From Metamycoplasma canadense (lineage in GTDB: Bacteria > Bacillota_I > Bacilli_A > Mycoplasmatales > Metamycoplasmataceae): DNA of 64,000 nucleotides. Where the stretch lies: assembly GCF_000828855.1 (NCBI RefSeq), contig NZ_AP014631.1:62001-126000 (forward strand). Direction: 5' to 3'. The notes beneath the pieces are model-generated. The model was not told the DNA's origin, made no database searches, and saw nothing but the letters and a program-made list of their open reading frames with translations. Below are positions 43,401 through 54,452 of the stretch, one piece after another; within the stretch, counting starts at the first letter, position 1, and each line of letters starts with the position of its first letter. The position numbers and the translations under genes are program-made.

Positions 43401-43506
43401 TTGCGAAATTCAAAAAAAAAAAAAAAGAGAATAATTAAAAAAGATATAAAGTTAAAATCAACTTTATATATATCAAAAAATAAATTTGAAAGGCTAATTG
43501 ATATAA
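43401..43506 (+). promoter_or_regulatory. Poly-A spacer promoter of member G
   Basis: TTGCGA (43401-43406) and AATAAT (43429-43434) are again 22 nt apart with 14 A between them (43412-43425). The leader hairpin ATAAAGTT / AACTTTAT is conserved at 43446-43467, as is GAAAGG-CTAATTGATATAA before the ATG. This is a duplicate of the block upstream of member F. Confidence 0.6.
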
Positions 43507-44930
43507 ATGAAAAAACTAAAGAAATTTTTATTAACTTTTGGTTTTTTAGCACCTTTAGCAACGTTGCCAATAATATCGGCAGCTTGTGATAATAAAAAAG
43601 AAGAAACTCCAAAAGAAAACAAAGAACTTGAAAAAATAAAAAGCGAACATACTACGCTAAAAACTAAAATTAATGAGTTGATTTCTTCAATATCAGAAAA
43701 AGAAAAAAGCAAAAAAGAACTACAAAAACTTTTAGGTGATGCTGCTAAAAAAATTGCAGATTTAGAAAAACAAATAAATAGTTTAGAACAAAAAAGTAAT
43801 AAAGAAAAACCATTAGGAGATGAACCTATTATTTCTCCTCAAGATCCAACAATTTCTAATGAAAAAACAGCTGAAGCTAAAAAACAATATGATACTTTAG
43901 AAAAAGAAGCAAATGAACTTTTAGAATCATTGAAAGATAATAAATTTGCTCAAATTAAAACTGAATTAGAAAAAGTATTAAATGAAGCAAAAGAAGCTTT
44001 AAAAACTGAAGCTAGTTTAGAAAAATACACTGATTTCAAACAAAAATTGAAGCTGCTAAAAATAAAGCTACTGAAGAAAAAGAAAAAATAGAAAATAGTG
44101 AAAAAACAGCTGAAGCTAAAAAACAATATGATACTTTAGAAAAAGAAGCAAATGAACTTTTAGAATCATTGAAAGATAATAAATTTGCTCAAATTAAAAC
44201 TGAATTAGAAAAAGTATTAAATGAAGCAAAAGAAGCTTTAAAAACTGAAGCTAGTTTAGAAAAATACACTGAGTTCAAACAAAAAATTGAAGCTGCCAAA
44301 AATAAAGCTACTGAAGAAAAAGAATATATCACATTGCAAGCAGATGCTAATAGTTTAAAAGATAGTCTAGAAAATATTCAAGATTTTTTAGAAATAAAAA
44401 ATGAATTAATGGAAAAAATTAAAACTATAAATACGAAAGTCGAAACTTCTTTAAATTATAAAGAAGCAAAAGAAGAATTAAATGCTGCTATCAATATTTC
44501 TAATTCACAATTACAACAAAAATGAGGCACAATTGTTAATAAATTTAAGATTATAAATCTTGATATATGAAATCAACAAAAATTACTTGTATTTACTGTT
44601 GATGTCAATAATGAAGATATACATTCATTCATATCAAAGAATAAAGCAAGTTTGGAAATAAAATTAAAAGATAGTAAGACTAATACAGTTGTTAAACAAA
44701 CTAAATTAAATTGAAATAGAGTTTTTTGAAACGTATATGGCAAAAAAAATACATTTTCAGTTCAGGTCCCACTTGCTGAATTTGATAAAGAAAAAGAATA
44801 TACAATAAATTCAGCAGAGATATTATATAATGGATGAACATTTAAGATTAATACCGATAATAAAGAACTTAAATTTACCCCTAAAGACTTAACTAAAAAT
44901 ATTTATTGATCAAGCCTTAATAATTCTTAA
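43507..44930 (+). pseudogene. Mosaic lipoprotein with tandem repeat, frameshifted in poly-A (member G)
   Basis: Signal peptide and lipobox (IISAACD) match member F. As sequenced, the frame ends after 194 residues at 44089-44091. The shift is at 44042-44046, where the first repeat copy has five A and the second copy (44281-44286) has six. Restoring one A joins the reading frame to the stop at 44928-44930, giving about 474 residues: coiled coil, EKPLGDEPII module, two 80-residue helical repeats, a further helical part, and a beta-rich C-terminal domain (about 360-474) similar in style to that of member F. UGA is Trp in the second half. This is likely an OFF state of a switchable gene rather than a dead one. 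Confidence 0.75.
43861..44324 (+). repeat. 240-bp tandem direct repeat inside member G
   Basis: Copy 1 starts at 43861 and copy 2 at 44100, both beginning GAAAAAACAGCTGAAGC. They are nearly identical over about 225 nt, differing at GAT/GAG (44032 / 44271), at A5/A6 and at GCT/GCC. The period is 239 nt now and would be 240 (80 codons) with the missing A. Confidence 0.92.
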
Positions 44931-44980
44931 AAATAGTAATAAATTTTATTTAAAAATACAATACCTTTATTTTATTAATT

Positions 44981-45042
44981 AATAAACTTCAAAAGTTATT
45001 CTAAATAAATTCAAAAAAACTTTTGGGGTTTATTATATTTTT
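44981..45042 (+). terminator. Terminator of member G
   Basis: AATAAACTTCAAAAGTT and AACTTTTGGGGTTTATT form a long stem with a mismatch, followed by ATATTTTTG. Confidence 0.75.
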
Positions 45043-45106
45043 GTCCTTAGTTCATTTTAATTTACGTTATTAATTTTTTTACATAAATAAAAGCTATTAT
45101 TTATGG

Positions 45107-45136
45107 TGTTAAAATTATTATGTAATAAATTATTAC
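45107..45136 (+). promoter_or_regulatory. adh promoter with palindrome at the transcript start
   Basis: The extended -10 TGTTAAAAT (45107-45115) is followed by a perfect palindrome, GTAATAA-A-TTATTAC (45122-45136), which would cover the first bases of the transcript. This is a candidate operator or 5' hairpin. Confidence 0.5.
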
Positions 45137-45171
45137 TTAAATTAAAATAACATAGGAGACTTAGAAAAAAA

Positions 45172-46233
45172 ATGAAACAAATCCCAACCAAAATGAGGGC
45201 TTTTGTAGTAACCGAACCTAAAAAATGAAGTATTCAAGAAGTAGATGTCCCAAAACCAAAATATAAAGAAATTTTGATTAAAATGGAAACGTCAGGTATT
45301 TGTCATACCGATTTACATGCAGCAAATTATGATTGGTTAGTAAAACCAAAATACCCTCTTATTCCAGGTCATGAAGGTATTGGGAAAGTTGTTGCTCTTG
45401 GTGAAGGGTGTACAAGATTAAAAATTGGTGACAGAGTTTGCTTAGCTTGACTACACGATGCATGTGGTTATTGTGAATTTTGTTTAACTGGTAAAGAAAC
45501 GCTTTGCCCTAATCAAAATATGTCAGCATACACAAAAGATGGGTCATTTGCAGAATATGCAATTGGTCATGAAGATTTTGTTGGCATTATCCCTTCAAAA
45601 CTAGATATAATAACTGGAGCCCCAATTGTATGTGCAGGTGTGACAACTTACAAAGCATTAAAACAAACAAAATCAAAGCCAGGGAATTTCGTAGCAATCA
45701 TTGGTATTGGTGGACTTGGACAACTAGCTATCCAATACGCGACTGCTATGGGATATAGAGCTATTGGTATTGATTTAAATGATGAAAAATGCGAATTAGC
45801 ACTTAAATCCGGTGCAGAATTTGCACATAACTCTGCAAAAGATCCTGATTTTATTAAAAAAATTATTGAAGAAACAAATGGTGGAGTTCATGCTGTTGTT
45901 AACACTTCAGTTCATCCTTCGGCAGCTGAACAAGGTATGTCTATGCTTCGTAGAGGCGGCAGACAAGTACTTGTTGGACTACCAGCAAAAGATAAATTTG
46001 GGAAAGATGACTTTAAAGTATCAATTTTTTGATCAGTATTATTCGAAAGAGAACTAGCTGGCTCAATTGTTGGTACAAGACAAGATCTCGCCGAAGCTAT
46101 TGAATATGCAGCTAATGGTAAGGTTAAATCAGAGGTTACAAAAATTGTAAAATTAGATGAAGTTGCTGATATCTTTGATAAATTACAAAAAGGCGAATTT
46201 CTTGGTCGCGCAGTTATTGATTTTAGAAAATAA
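45172..46233 (+). CDS. adh: Zinc-dependent alcohol dehydrogenase
   Basis: The 353-residue medium-chain dehydrogenase would interconvert alcohols and aldehydes with NAD(H), for example ethanol in fermentation. The catalytic zinc site is Cys44 (SGICHTDLH) and GHE at 66-68. The structural zinc site has four Cys in ACGYCEFCLTGKETLC. The Rossmann motif is GIGGLGQLA near residue 180. I kept the start at 45172, which has AGGAG 13 nt upstream; ATG 45193 (MRAFVV) is the alternative. The gene is monocistronic, with its own promoter palindrome and terminator. Confidence 0.93.
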
Positions 46234-46272
46234 TTAAAAATCTGGCTAATAAACCAGATTTTTTATTTTTAA
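46234..46272. terminator. Bidirectional terminator between adh and polC
   Basis: The perfect stem AATCTGG / CCAGATT with an 8-nt loop has T-rich or A-rich flanks on both sides. Confidence 0.82.
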
Positions 46273-46289
46273 AAATTTTGTTTAATTAT

Positions 46290-49200
46290 TTAAAATAATT
46301 CAACTTGATTAGTTTCGCTTAGTTCATTTAAAATGCCTAATTTTTTTAATTCAGAACAAATTTTAGAATTAACCTTAGCTCGCTCAATTAAATCCTGTAT
46401 TGATAAAAACGGAGATTCATTTCTAGCTTTAACTATTGCTTCAGCAACAACATCTCCAAGACCATCAACAACATTAAAAGGTGGTATTAGTGATTTGTTT
46501 TTTTTGTCAATTATTCAGTTTTTAGCTTCTGATAATTCTAAAGAAACATTTTGGATTTTATATCCACGTGCAAACATTTCTTTAGTTATTTCAAATGTTG
46601 TAATTAATGCTGCTTCCTTAGTTGAAAGAGGATTAGATCTATCGTTTTTTCTTCTTTTGTATTCAAATAATAATTGACTTACTTTGTTATAACCGTTTGA
46701 CATTGTTTCAATATCAATTGCATCTGGTCTTATTGAAAAATATGAAGCATAAAATTCTAAAGGATAATAAAGTTTATACCAACCTATTCTTCAAGCCATA
46801 ATAACATATGCCGTAGCATGCGCTTTTGGGAACATATATTCAATCTTTTTTAATGAATTTATATACCATGATGGGATATTATTAGAAATCAACAGTTCTT
46901 CTTGCTCTTTTGATAGTCCTTTTCCTTTACGAACTTTTTCCATAATTTCAAAAGCTTTTAAAGGTTCAATATTTTTTTTAATTAATTCCTGCATAATATC
47001 ATCACGACAACAAACACAATCTTTTAATTTAAAACCATTTTTTACAAGTTCCTCAGCGTTTCCGGCCCACACATTAGTTCCATGACTCAAACCACTTAAT
47101 AATATTAAATCGTTAAATGTTCTTGGTTGTGCTTCTTTCAACATATTACGGACAAAGTTTGTACCAAATTCAGGAAGGCCGTAAGCACCTGTTGTTTCTC
47201 CATCAATCATATTAGGACTAATTTTAAGCGATTCTGTTGTATAAAATAATTTCATAACTTCAGGATCAAATTTAGGAATTTCTTTAACTTTTACATTTGT
47301 TAAATCTTCAAGCATTTTTATTGTTGTTGGATCATCGTGGCCCAATAAATCCAATTTAAGAACATTATCATGAATAGATTCAAAATTAAAATGGGTTGTT
47401 TTCCATGTGCTACTTATATCATTAGCCGGATAGTTAACTGGTGTAAAATCCTCAACATCAAATTCCTTAGGGATGATTATAATCCCTCCAGGATGCTGTC
47501 CTGTTGTTCTTTTTACTCCGGCAGCTTTTGATGATAAAAAATCTAAAAATGTTTTACTTCATGGTATTTCTTGATTTCTTACTTCATGCATATATTTTTC
47601 ACAAAAACCAAAAGCCGTTTTTGAAGCAATTTTAGATATAGTTCCAGCTCTAAATGAATGATCCTCACCAAATAACTCTTTAACTAAATTATGAATAATA
47701 GGTTGATATTCACCACTAAAATTCAAATCGATATCAGGAACTTTATTTGCTTCAAAACCTAAAAATGTTTCAAATGGTATATTATGTCCATCTTTTGATA
47801 ATTTTTCAGAACAAACAGGACATTTCTTGTCTTCTAAATCTCAACCTGAATAAATATTACTGTTATTATTTCATTCAAAATATTTACATTTTAAACATAA
47901 ATAATGTGGTTCAAGTGGATTAACTTCTGAAATACCTGATAAATTAGCAACAATTGATGATCCAACAGAACCACGACTACCAACCAAATAACCATCTTCA
48001 TTTGATTTTTTAACTAGTTTATGACTAATTCAATAAATAACTGAATAACCATATTTTATAATTGGATTTAGTTCTTTTTCAATTCTTTCAATAATTTTAG
48101 GATCAGGATTTTTTCCATAAATTTTATGCAAGTTTTCATAAACTAAATTTCTTAAATTTGTAGGAGAATTATCAAACGTTGGAACATAAAGATTATCTTT
48201 TATAACTTGTATTTCTTCAATTGAATTTGCAATTTCACGAGGATTATAAATAACTATTTCTTTAATTAATTTTTCATCTTCTAAAAATAGAAACTCGTCT
48301 AACATTTCCCTAGTAGTTAAATATTTAAAATTAGGTTGTTTTTTATTTTTTAGTCAATGATTGCCACCACCTAGTGAAGGAGCATTAATATATATTGAGT
48401 GAATTAGTTTTTGATAATCATAAACATATCTAGCATCAGACGTTGCAACACATTTTTTATTTAAAATTCGGCATTTTTCTATTAAATCTTTATATGCTCA
48501 TTTTAAATTTTCATATGTTATTTCTTCTAAATTAATTTGATAAATAAATGAAGAAATTGGAGGTATTTCAACATAATCAAACTTTTTAATTAATTCAATA
48601 ATGCTATCATCCGTACCAAATAAAACTTTATCTCATAATAAGGATTGATTAGTTGCTGAACCAAAAAATAGATTTTCGTATTTGTTTTTATTCTCAATAA
48701 AAAACTTAGGACCGTTAGCATAATCATTGGTTAATGAATTTGACAAAATAGTAAACAATTCCTTTAGTCCTTTTTGATTTTTAGCCAATACTCTTATTTC
48801 TGATGATCTTCTTCTTTTTGCTCATAAATTTGTATCAACATTAAAAAGTTGTTTTGAATTAGTTACATTTTTTTCAATATTTAATCTTAATATCATTTTT
48901 AACCAAACTTGTGCTAAAACATTAGCATCATAATCTGCTCTATGGGCGTCAATAACATCATAATTAATATTGTGTCTTTTACATACTTTTTCAAGTTTAT
49001 GCAATGTATCTTCTGTATCTAAAAAATAAGATAATTGTAGTGTATCGATACAAACTAAATTTGAAGTATCTAAATTAGCTTCCTTAAATTTTTGAAAGCA
49101 CATTCCCATATCAAAAGAAGCATTATGAGCTACAGCAATACGATTATTCAAAATATTATAAATTCTTAAAATTCCGTCTTCTTGTTCAAGACCATCTTCA

Positions 49201-50603
49201 AGCATTTTTTCATTAATATTGGTTAGTTCTTTAATCTTTTGTGTTAATTCTTTTTTTGTTTTTAAAAAGAATTGAATTTTTTCAACTTGAACTCCATTTT
49301 TAATAATTGATGCTCCAAACTCAATAATATCATCAAATCTTGGAGACAATCCCGTTGTTTCAAGGTCAAACACAACATATTCAGCATCTTTAAAATTAAA
49401 TTCTTTATAACCTAAAAATATTTTATTTTCTTTTGAAATAGTTGAAATTGTTGCTCCATATATAGGCTTAATTGTTTTATCTTTTTTTAAACTATTATAA
49501 AAAGTAGGAAAGCTTTGAACGTTATCTAAATCAGTTATTGCAATAGCTTCATGCCCATATTTTTTAACTGCCTTTAAATAATCTTCAGGACTTGATATTC
49601 CGTCTTGAGCACTCATATTAGTTCTTATAGCCAAATCTATTCTTTTTTCAATTTCATTATCATCATTTAAATATATAAACGGTTCGGTTGGTGTATATCA
49701 ATTTTTGCCTGATGCAAGTATATATTTTGATTTAGTATAAATATCGTCGCTTAGCATTCCTTCAATATAAACCGTATCGCCTTCTTTTAAATTAGGTTTT
49801 TCATCTTGTTCATTTTGAATAAATTTCACATTTATAGCTTCTTTATAATCAGAAATACGTAAATTTAAAATTCGTTTATTGTTTTTAGTATTTTTTCATT
49901 CTAGAAAATAAATTTCACCCTTAATTAAAACTCTTACTTGTTCAAAAGTTAATAAAGCTGTTTCAATATCCATTTCAATTGCTTTAAATTGATTTTTATT
50001 TCAAGAATTAGACTTAGTAAAATTATTGTTATTATTGTTTTGATGATTTGCATAAGAATCTTTCGTTATTTTTTCAAAAGAATCTATTAATGTTTTAACA
50101 ACATTTTTTCCATTATTTAATACTTTTTTAGGTTCTAATAGTTTATAAATTGGGTTCAAAAATTCATAACCTATTTTAAATAATGCTTTTTTAATTTGGA
50201 CATCGAAAGACTTAAATTTCTCATATACAGATTTTGTTTCAATTAAAAAAATAATTTGATTATCAGAAAGTTCAATTTTTTCTTCATTTATAAAACCTAA
50301 TATTGTCTTAAGTTCTAAAAACTTTGTTTCAATGACGTATTTTAAATAATCACTAATATTTTTTTTATCTAAAATAGTATTTTGAATTATTAAATTTATA
50401 ATACAATTAGGAAATTTTTTATCAACCGCACTTTTAAATTTTTTATATTCTAAAATATCAATATGTTCTGGTAATTGAATATCAAAAATCCAGTTTTTTA
50501 TTCCTTTGATTGGTGGTTGAACGGATAAAAGTTTAGCTCCATAAAAAACTTCTGATGGTTCAAACTTAGACTCTTTACATAAAACCTTAAAACTTTCATC
50601 CAT
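46290..50603 (-). CDS. polC: DNA polymerase III PolC-type alpha subunit
   Basis: The 1437-residue replicative polymerase with built-in proofreading has the following parts in order. An N-terminal region is followed by an OB fold (about 205-310), then a PHP domain split by an exonuclease of the DnaQ type (FDLETTGL near 413, AHNASFDMG near 490). A zinc-binding CLKCKYF...CPVC follows, then the palm with PDIDLNFSG and GSRGSVGSS, and HPGGIIIIP and the helix-hairpin-helix end. The PHP part lacks the usual histidines: [11 protein letters not shown] where HTxMSxMDG is expected, and TDLDN for TDHG. UGA is read as Trp at many sites. AAAGGA precedes the ATG. It lies 23 nt after cdsA. Confidence 0.95.
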
Positions 50604-50626
50604 AAATAAATCCTTTCAAACTAAAA

Positions 50627-51598
50627 TTATCTGATTAATAAAATAACTGAAACTCCAATAACTACAAAGCTAGATGAATCGAAACGATCCATAAATCCAC
50701 CATGACCTGGTATTAAATTTGAAAAATCTTTTACACCATATAGTCTTTTTATAAGTGAAAAAGCTAAATCACCAATTATTGAAATAAATGGTAATAATAT
50801 AATCCCTACTAATAGTTGTTTTCAATTGCTAAAAATTATAAATTGAAGATTATTAGTTAACTTTCCTAAATACATTGTAATAAAAACAAATAACGATCCA
50901 AAAATAAAACCTATAAATCCACCTTCCCAAGATTTTTTAGGACTAATTTTTGGTGCCATTCCTACTTTTATTATTTTTCTGCCGAACAAAGAACCACCAA
51001 TATATGCTGATGTATCTGTAACAACAGGAATACTAATAATTGCAAATATAAAATATAAACTTGCTGAATTATATAAGAATAATGTTTTAAAAGAAATTGG
51101 AATAAAAATTGTTGAAAAAATTGCAACAATATAAGAAACTATAAATTCTTTTAATGATTTCTTTGTAAAAAATAAATTAAACAAATAAATTAAGCTTATT
51201 AATGTTACTAAGCAAATAACAGATAAAGCTTTAAAACTAGTCAATGAATCCTCACTAAAAAAAACAGCTTTTTTAAGTTGTAAAATAAGTTCTTCAATAT
51301 TAAAACCAATTTTATTAGCATTGTGAATAAAAATATTATTACTTTGAGTATTATTTGAAAATCAATCTAATGGAAACGCTCAAATTAAAATACTTAAAAT
51401 AGATATTAAAATATTTTGTCATCTTGCTAAAATGCTATGTGATAAAACTTCATATGTAGCTCAAACCGAAATTAATGTAAAAAAAGAAATACCAATTATT
51501 TTTCCTGATATTTTACCATAATAAGTTATAAATAAAAAAGGTAGTAAAATAGTTAGCAATATTAATGCCGATTTAATTCTCTGAGATATATTTTTCAT
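50627..51598 (-). CDS. cdsA: Phosphatidate cytidylyltransferase
   Basis: The 323-residue membrane enzyme makes CDP-diacylglycerol from phosphatidate and CTP, the precursor of phosphatidylglycerol and cardiolipin. The family signature is complete near the C-terminus: [20 protein letters not shown] followed by GFMDRFD. About eight hydrophobic helices precede it, and [10 protein letters not shown] is also typical. TATAAT lies 8 nt before the ATG, so the transcript is probably leaderless. polC follows 23 nt downstream. Confidence 0.94.
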
Positions 51599-51606
51599 AT
51601 TTAATA

Positions 51607-51612
51607 ATTATA
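51607..51612 (-). promoter_or_regulatory. -10 box of cdsA-polC
   Basis: TATAAT on the minus strand lies 8 nt before the cdsA start, with no Shine-Dalgarno between them. Confidence 0.55.
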
Positions 51613-51659
51613 TATTAGGTATTTTTTAAGTTGATAAATATAAAAATTTATTTTTATAT

Positions 51660-51692
51660 TAAAAAATAAGAGACTCATTTCTCTTATTTTTC
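51660..51692 (-). terminator. Terminator of pyrH-frr
   Basis: The stem AATAAGAGA / TCTCTTATT has a 6-nt loop and T runs. It follows frr on the minus strand. Confidence 0.8.
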
Positions 51693-51696
51693 TAAA

Positions 51697-52248
51697 TTAT
51701 ATTGTCATTAATTCTTTTTCTTTTACTTTTGTTAAATTAGTAATTTTTTCAATTGATTTATCAACTTCTTTTTGAATTTGATCTAAATAGTTTTTTTGTA
51801 AATCTTCCGATAATTCTTTATCAGCTTTAATATGTTTATTAATATCTTGACGTGCTTGTCTGATGCCTACCTTAGCTTGTTCAGCAATTTGATTTAGTAA
51901 TTTAGTCATCTCAAGGCGTTTTTCTGTTGTCATTTGAGGATAAATAAGTCTAATTTGATGTCCCATATTAACAATAGTTATATTTAATTTTTGGTCCATT
52001 ATTGTTTTTTCAACAGTTTTTAAGATCGCCATATCATATGGTTTAACCAATAATTCTAACGGACCGTTTGAACTAATTGAAGCTAATTCATCTAAGTTCA
52101 TTCATGAATCATAATAATTAATTTTAATTTTATTAATTAAAGCAGGATTGGCTTTACCTACAGCGACTTTTAGTGATTGATTTTCAAAATTATTAATTGT
52201 TTTTTCTATATCATCTTTTAAACTTTCAATATAAAAACTTAATTCCAT
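51697..52248 (-). CDS. frr: Ribosome recycling factor
   Basis: The 183-residue factor splits post-termination ribosomes together with EF-G. It has the RRF pattern: a long helix, VGKANPALINKI, the small domain with LASISSNGPLELLVKPYD, then IRLIYPQMTTEKRLEMTK and the C-terminal helix VGIRQARQDINKHIK. UGA is Trp in the YYDSWMNLDE part. It starts 11 nt after pyrH, behind GAGGAG, and is co-transcribed with it. Confidence 0.95.
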
Positions 52249-52259
52249 ATTTCTCCTCT

Positions 52260-52988
52260 TTATTTTGTTTTCGATATAACTGTATTAGGTATTTTGTTTT
52301 CAATTGCTCTTAATAAAGCATTATTTTCATTTATATCAAAAATTATTATATCAATATTATTATCTTTTGCCATTGATGCAGCTGTTTGATCGATTACTTT
52401 TAAATCTTTTTCCAATAATTCATCGTATGTTATTTTTGAAAACTTAACAGCATTTTTATTAAACTTAGGATCACTATCATAAACGCCATCGATGTTATTT
52501 TTACCCATCAAAATTGCATCTGCTTCAATTTCAGAAGCGTATAATGTTGAAGCTGTATCAGTTGTAAAAAAAGGTCTTCCTGTTCCACCAGCAAAAATAA
52601 CAACTTCTCCATCCTTTAAATATTTTTTTGCTTTTTCATTAATATAAACTTCACAAACTTTTGGATCCATTGTTAAAGAAGATAAAACTCTACATTGAAG
52701 ACCAGTATGTTCAAAACCTGATTGCAATGCTAAAGCGTTCATTGTTGTTGCAAGCATCCCGATATAATCAGCCCTAACTCTTTGAATACCATTTTTTGCT
52801 GCGCTAGTACCTCTTCAAAAATTGCCACCGCCAACAACAATTGCAACCTCAACATTATTTTGAATAATAATTTGCAACTGTTTAGCAAATTTTTCAACTA
52901 ATTCATAGTCAATAGCTAAATGCTTTTCTTTATTGGCTAAACCTTCACCTGATAACTTTATTAATACTCTTTTATATTTGTAAGACAT
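52260..52988 (-). CDS. pyrH: Uridylate kinase
   Basis: The 242-residue amino-acid-kinase fold enzyme phosphorylates UMP to UDP. Motifs are VLIKLSGEGL near residue 8, VVGGGNFWRGTSAA near 51, VVIFAGGTGRPFFTTDTAS near 130 and ADAILMGKNNIDGVYDSDP near 160. AAGGAG precedes the ATG. The pyrH-frr pair is the usual bacterial arrangement. Confidence 0.95.
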
Positions 52989-53075
52989 TAAGTTAACTCC
53001 TTAATAAGTTTTAAAAAATTATATATTTTTTTTGCTCATATATTTCAAATTAAAAAAAATAATATTTTTTTCACC

Positions 53076-53300
53076 TTATTTTATGTTGATTTTTTTATCT
53101 AACAGAATTAATTTTTGTTTTGCTTTTTTAACAGCGTCATAAGCTCCTGGACGCGTCATCGCCAATTCATTTGCAATTTCTGCATAAGATAAATCTTCAA
53201 TTAAGTGTAAATGTAGTGCTTGTTTTTGTGATTGCGCTAATAAATTACCATATCGCTCATAAAGTTCAATTATTTTTTCTCTTTCTTCAATTGTTTCCAT
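53076..53300 (-). CDS. ylxM: YlxM (UPF0122) family helix-turn-helix protein
   Basis: The 74-residue protein has the sigma-like helix-turn-helix of YlxM: QSQKQALHLHLIEDLSYAEI, then MTRPGAYDAVKKAKQKL. YlxM is linked to the signal recognition particle pathway and usually lies between ftsY and ffh. Here its ATG overlaps the ftsY stop by one base, while ffh is not in the window. It is shorter than the roughly 110 residues usual in Bacillus. Confidence 0.88.
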   Translation of the reverse strand: METIEEREKIIELYERYGNLLAQSQKQALHLHLIEDLSYAEIANELAMTRPGAYDAVKKAKQKLILLDKKINIK

Positions 53301-54355
53301 TAATCATTAATACCTCTCATAAGACCATAAATATAAGAATCTAAATCAAATTCGGCTAAATCTTCAACTCTTTCACCAAGTCCTATAAATTTAACAGCTA
53401 AATTAATTTCATCCTTTATAGTTAAAACTATCCCGCCCTTAGAAGTTCCATCCATTTTAGTTAAAATAATCCCGGTTAATTTTGTAGCCTCACCAAACGA
53501 TCTTGCTTGAGAAACACCATTTTGACCAGTTGTAGCATCTAAAACAAGTAAGCTTTCATGAGGTGCACCTTCAATTTTAGATCCTAAAACTTTATTAATT
53601 TTTGCTAATTCATTCATTAAATTAACCTTATTTTGCAATCTACCGGCAGTATCAATAATTAAAACATTATAATTTTCAGCTATTACTTTATCAATTGCAC
53701 GATAAACAACTGCGGCTGGATCAGTTTCATTTTCTTTTGGTTTAATAATGTCGGCGCCAACTTTGTTGGCTCAAATTTCGAGTTGCTCAACAGCTGCTGC
53801 TCTAAAAGTATCGCCAGCTGCTATTAACACCTTATTACCTTCATTTATTAATTTATAAGCTATTTTTGAAATTGACGTTGTTTTTCCAGAGCCGTTAACA
53901 CCAACAACCAATATAACATTAATTCTATCTTTTTTAATATCTAAGGTTGTATCAATAATTGAGTTCGATGCATAAATAGTAAATAATTTATCAGCAATAA
54001 TTTCATTTATTAATTTCGGATCCTTAATGTTTTCATTTTTAACTTCTTTTTTACATTCTTCAATAATTATTTGAACAAGCTTAGTAGAAATATCTGACAT
54101 TATTAAAATTTCTTCAAGCTCTTCAAAAAAATCTTCATCGATTTTATTATGCTTATTTTGAAGTTGTTTAATACTTTCAACAAAGGATGAATTTGATTTA
54201 GATAAACCAGCTATATAATTATCTAGTTTATTTTTTTTCTTTAATTCTTTTTCTAGCTGTAATTTTTCCTTTTTTTCAATTTTTGCTTGCTTTTTTGCTA
54301 TTCTTTCTTCTTCGGTTCCAAAAAGTTTTTCCTTTAATTTTGATCAAAAACCCAT
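53300..54355 (-). CDS. ftsY: Signal recognition particle receptor FtsY
   Basis: The 351-residue SRP GTPase docks ribosome-SRP complexes at the membrane. A short Lys/Glu-rich N-terminal region (about 60 residues) precedes the NG domain. G1 is GVNGSGKTT near residue 152, followed by AAGDTFRAAAVEQLEIW, DTAGR, TKMDGTSKGG and the closing GLGERVEDLAEFD. UGA is Trp in the G domain. AGGGG is found before the ATG. It forms an operon with ylxM. Confidence 0.95.
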
Positions 54356-54433
54356 TATTACCCCTAACAATTAAAACGATAAAATATTTATTTATATATT
54401 TTAATATATAAAATAATTATAATTTTTTTTTAG

Positions 54434-54439
54434 TAAAAT
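54434..54439 (+). promoter_or_regulatory. -10 box of the second MATE gene
   Basis: TAAAAT lies 13 nt before the ATG at 54453, with no Shine-Dalgarno between them. This again suggests a leaderless mRNA. A TATAAT at about 54418-54423 is an alternative. Confidence 0.4.
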
Positions 54440-54452
54440 TTATTGTTGCATT

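Noticed and set aside
43861-44324. CRISPR or transposon direct repeats
   Set aside because: The two long copies encode a protein repeat in frame (80 codons). There are no spacers, inverted ends or transposase.
44169-44525. A separate gene in the second half of the repeat lipoprotein
   Set aside because: It lacks a start signal, and a single A insertion in the first repeat copy joins it to the upstream frame.
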